From: Verrucomicrobiia bacterium
GTDB lineage: Bacteria; Verrucomicrobiota; Verrucomicrobiia; Limisphaerales; JAUIHU01
NCBI GenBank assembly: GCA_030432175.1
Contig: JAUIHU010000027.1
Coordinates: forward strand, 1 to 15,069
Direction of reading: 5' to 3'
Length of the DNA: 15,069 nucleotides
Shown: one piece after another, positions 13,623 to 15,069 of the stretch
Position numbering within the stretch: the first letter of the stretch is position 1
Layout: each line of letters opens with the position of its first letter
Translations under genes and position numbers: made by a program
The notes under the pieces: generated by a model
What the model saw: the letters and a program-made list of their open reading frames with translations, nothing else
What the model was told of the DNA's origin: nothing
Databases searched by the model: none

Positions 13623-15050
13623 TTAACTGCGGAAAAGTATGACGCCGCCGATTAATAGAATAATCACAACCAATCCCCCGAGAACCAGAAAGCTCAATCT
13701 GAATGAAATCTTTTTACTCACAGCTTCAGGCGTTTGAGCTTCATTACTTCCAGCAACTTCAGGCTTGGGAGAGGCAGAAGTTTCGGTTACAGGCTGCGGA
13801 TCTTCCGCGGTTTCATTCACAGAAGATGAAGTGAAACTTTCGGTATCAACGAGATTTTCCTCTGTTTCTGTTTTGTCCGTCTGAGCTAGTTCAACGGATT
13901 GCGCGGTCTGTGTATCCGCTTGAGCGTAGAGTGTTCCTGAATTTTCCTCCATTAATGCGCGAGCGTTTCTCTTAAGCTCTTCAAGTGAAAGAGTGGACTC
14001 TTCTTCTGTGACGAGGGATTGCTCTGAATATCCCATGAATAAATTTTCGACTGCAGCAGCTGGAGCTGAAGCGTTGGAGGAAAAACTGTTTTGACTGTTG
14101 GGCCCGCGAGCAATGATTCTGCTGATTTCACTTTTCACCGATGGATTCTCCGGATCAAACCCAAGTTCCACAAATGCTTGTTCTCTGAAATCCCGGCCGT
14201 AAACCGCTGGAATCATGGGACCTTGCATCCAGCTGCGGTCCAGTTCGCACTCACAATCCTGCCCTATAACGGAAAGAATCTCCCGCAATCTTGTTGCGGT
14301 GATGAGCGGTCCAGGCAAAGCGGGGCCAATTCTTCGACCTTTTCCCATGATGACTGCGATCTGAGGATCGTCTGAGGATTTCCATTCCATCCCCAGGCTC
14401 CAAAGCAGGATTTTTTCTTTGGATCGCTGATTTGAGGGAATGGAAGTCAGTTTCGGTGGAGTATCTACCGGCTTCGGCATGGAAGGGATGAACTCGGAAA
14501 TTTCAAGGATCGCTGTAGTCATCGACTGCCTGGCTTGTTCTGTTTTTGGCTTTGAATCGCCGTCAATTAAAAGCGCAACGGAATAGGCCACAGGAGCCAA
14601 TTGAAGAATTCTGTCTCTGGCAGGTGATTTGACAATCGATTCCACCCATTCCCATGAGTAGGTTTTCAGATCAGACTCCGGTTTATTAAAATCAATAACC
14701 AACGTGCGGTCATCCGGACTGATCAACAGTCCGAACGGCAGCGCCGGTCTGGGGTCAGGTACTCGATTCCAGTAGGTCAAATGGGATTCACTTTGAAAAT
14801 CTACTGTCTCGAGTTGAACATTTGCATCCAGGTAAATTGCAGCCGCTGCTGAATTGACTGACTTTGCTGCGGTTGCCTGGTCTGCATCACTGGAATCGTG
14901 AAAGAAGATCAGTTGGTATGGATTCGACTGCAGCTCAACAAACCCGACGTCCCGAACGGAATAGCGACAAGCCTGAGCTGAGTTTGGGGTAAACGCCAGA
15001 CAGATCACAGCTACCATCAACGGGTAAAGAGCATTTGATCTGTTCCACAC
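13623..15050 (-). CDS. Exported, C-terminally anchored protein of unknown family
   Basis: I do not recognise this family. About 475 residues are visible. The N-terminus (LYPLMVAVICLAFTPNSAQA) is a signal peptide predicted to be cut just before CRYSVRDVGFVEL. A first domain (about 35-200) shows alternating strands and helices (PYQLIFFHDSS, then LPFGLLISPDDRTLVIDF) that could be a thioredoxin-like fold without a CxxC. A second domain (about 215-320) includes PQIAVIMGKGRRIGPALPGP and a CEC pair in GQDCECELD. A Ser/Thr/Glu-rich low-complexity linker (about 360-445) leads to one C-terminal membrane segment (FLVLGGLVVIILLIGGVILF). This suggests a periplasmic protein tethered by its tail. The start given is a GTG; the frame stays open to the window edge, so the true start may lie outside. 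It is first in the visible operon with the ABC permease and probably works with it. Confidence 0.75.
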   Translation of the reverse strand: MWNRSNALYPLMVAVICLAFTPNSAQACRYSVRDVGFVELQSNPYQLIFFHDSSDADQATAAKSVNSAAAAIYLDANVQLETVDFQSESHLTYWNRVPDPRPALPFGLLISPDDRTLVIDFNKPESDLKTYSWEWVESIVKSPARDRILQLAPVAYSVALLIDGDSKPKTEQARQSMTTAILEISEFIPSMPKPVDTPPKLTSIPSNQRSKEKILLWSLGMEWKSSDDPQIAVIMGKGRRIGPALPGPLITATRLREILSVIGQDCECELDRSWMQGPMIPAVYGRDFREQAFVELGFDPENPSVKSEISRIIARGPNSQNSFSSNASAPAAAVENLFMGYSEQSLVTEEESTLSLEELKRNARALMEENSGTLYAQADTQTAQSVELAQTDKTETEENLVDTESFTSSSVNETAEDPQPVTETSASPKPEVAGSNEAQTPEAVSKKISFRLSFLVLGGLVVIILLIGGVILFRS

Positions 15051-15069
15051 CGGGAAATTTTTAATTATT

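Overview
The window looks like chromosomal DNA of a free-living, probably aquatic bacterium of the Planctomycetes-Verrucomicrobia group. This is inferred from gene content: a DUF1552 protein, a very large FG-GAP/UnbV surface protein and a secreted PQQ-type propeller. Few genes have a clear Shine-Dalgarno sequence, and alternative starts (GTG, TTG) are common. No phage, transposase, CRISPR array, tRNA or rRNA gene was found.

Layout from left to right. (1) Bases 2-652 hold the 3' end of a DUF1552 gene, visibly more GC-rich than the DNA after it. (2) Bases 768-1742 encode a nitrilase-superfamily carbon-nitrogen hydrolase with an intact Glu-Lys-Cys triad. (3) Bases 3821-1764 (minus strand) form an arsenic-resistance operon: an ArsR repressor with a CVC metalloid site, a thioredoxin-type ArsC variant, and an aquaglyceroporin. 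No ArsB or Acr3 pump is visible. This matches the known arsR-aqpS-arsC logic: arsenate is reduced to arsenite, which leaves by a channel. A palindrome overlaps the predicted arsR -10 box. (4) A divergent mobA-like gene (3962-4555) is followed by about 315 bases holding a promoter-like site, inverted repeats, repeated GAACCA motifs and a strong intrinsic terminator. The terminator ends only 35 bases before the next gene, so this may be an attenuated leader or a small RNA. (5) A short-chain dehydrogenase (4871-5656) is followed closely by a roughly 1270-residue secreted FG-GAP/ASPIC-UnbV protein (5695-9513). (6) A five-gene minus-strand operon (15050 down to 9527) encodes an exported, C-terminally anchored protein of unknown family, an FtsX/MacB-like permease, its LolD/MacB-like ATPase, a secreted PQQ-type propeller with a coiled-coil insertion, and a stand-alone cyclic-nucleotide-binding-domain protein.

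The best candidates for something undescribed are the envelope operon in (6) and the leader region in (4). In (6), the coiled-coil propeller could be the periplasmic partner of a MacB-type ABC transporter that has no recognisable MacA. The ars operon is a clear functional unit whose ArsC and ArsR-operator details deserve a closer look.
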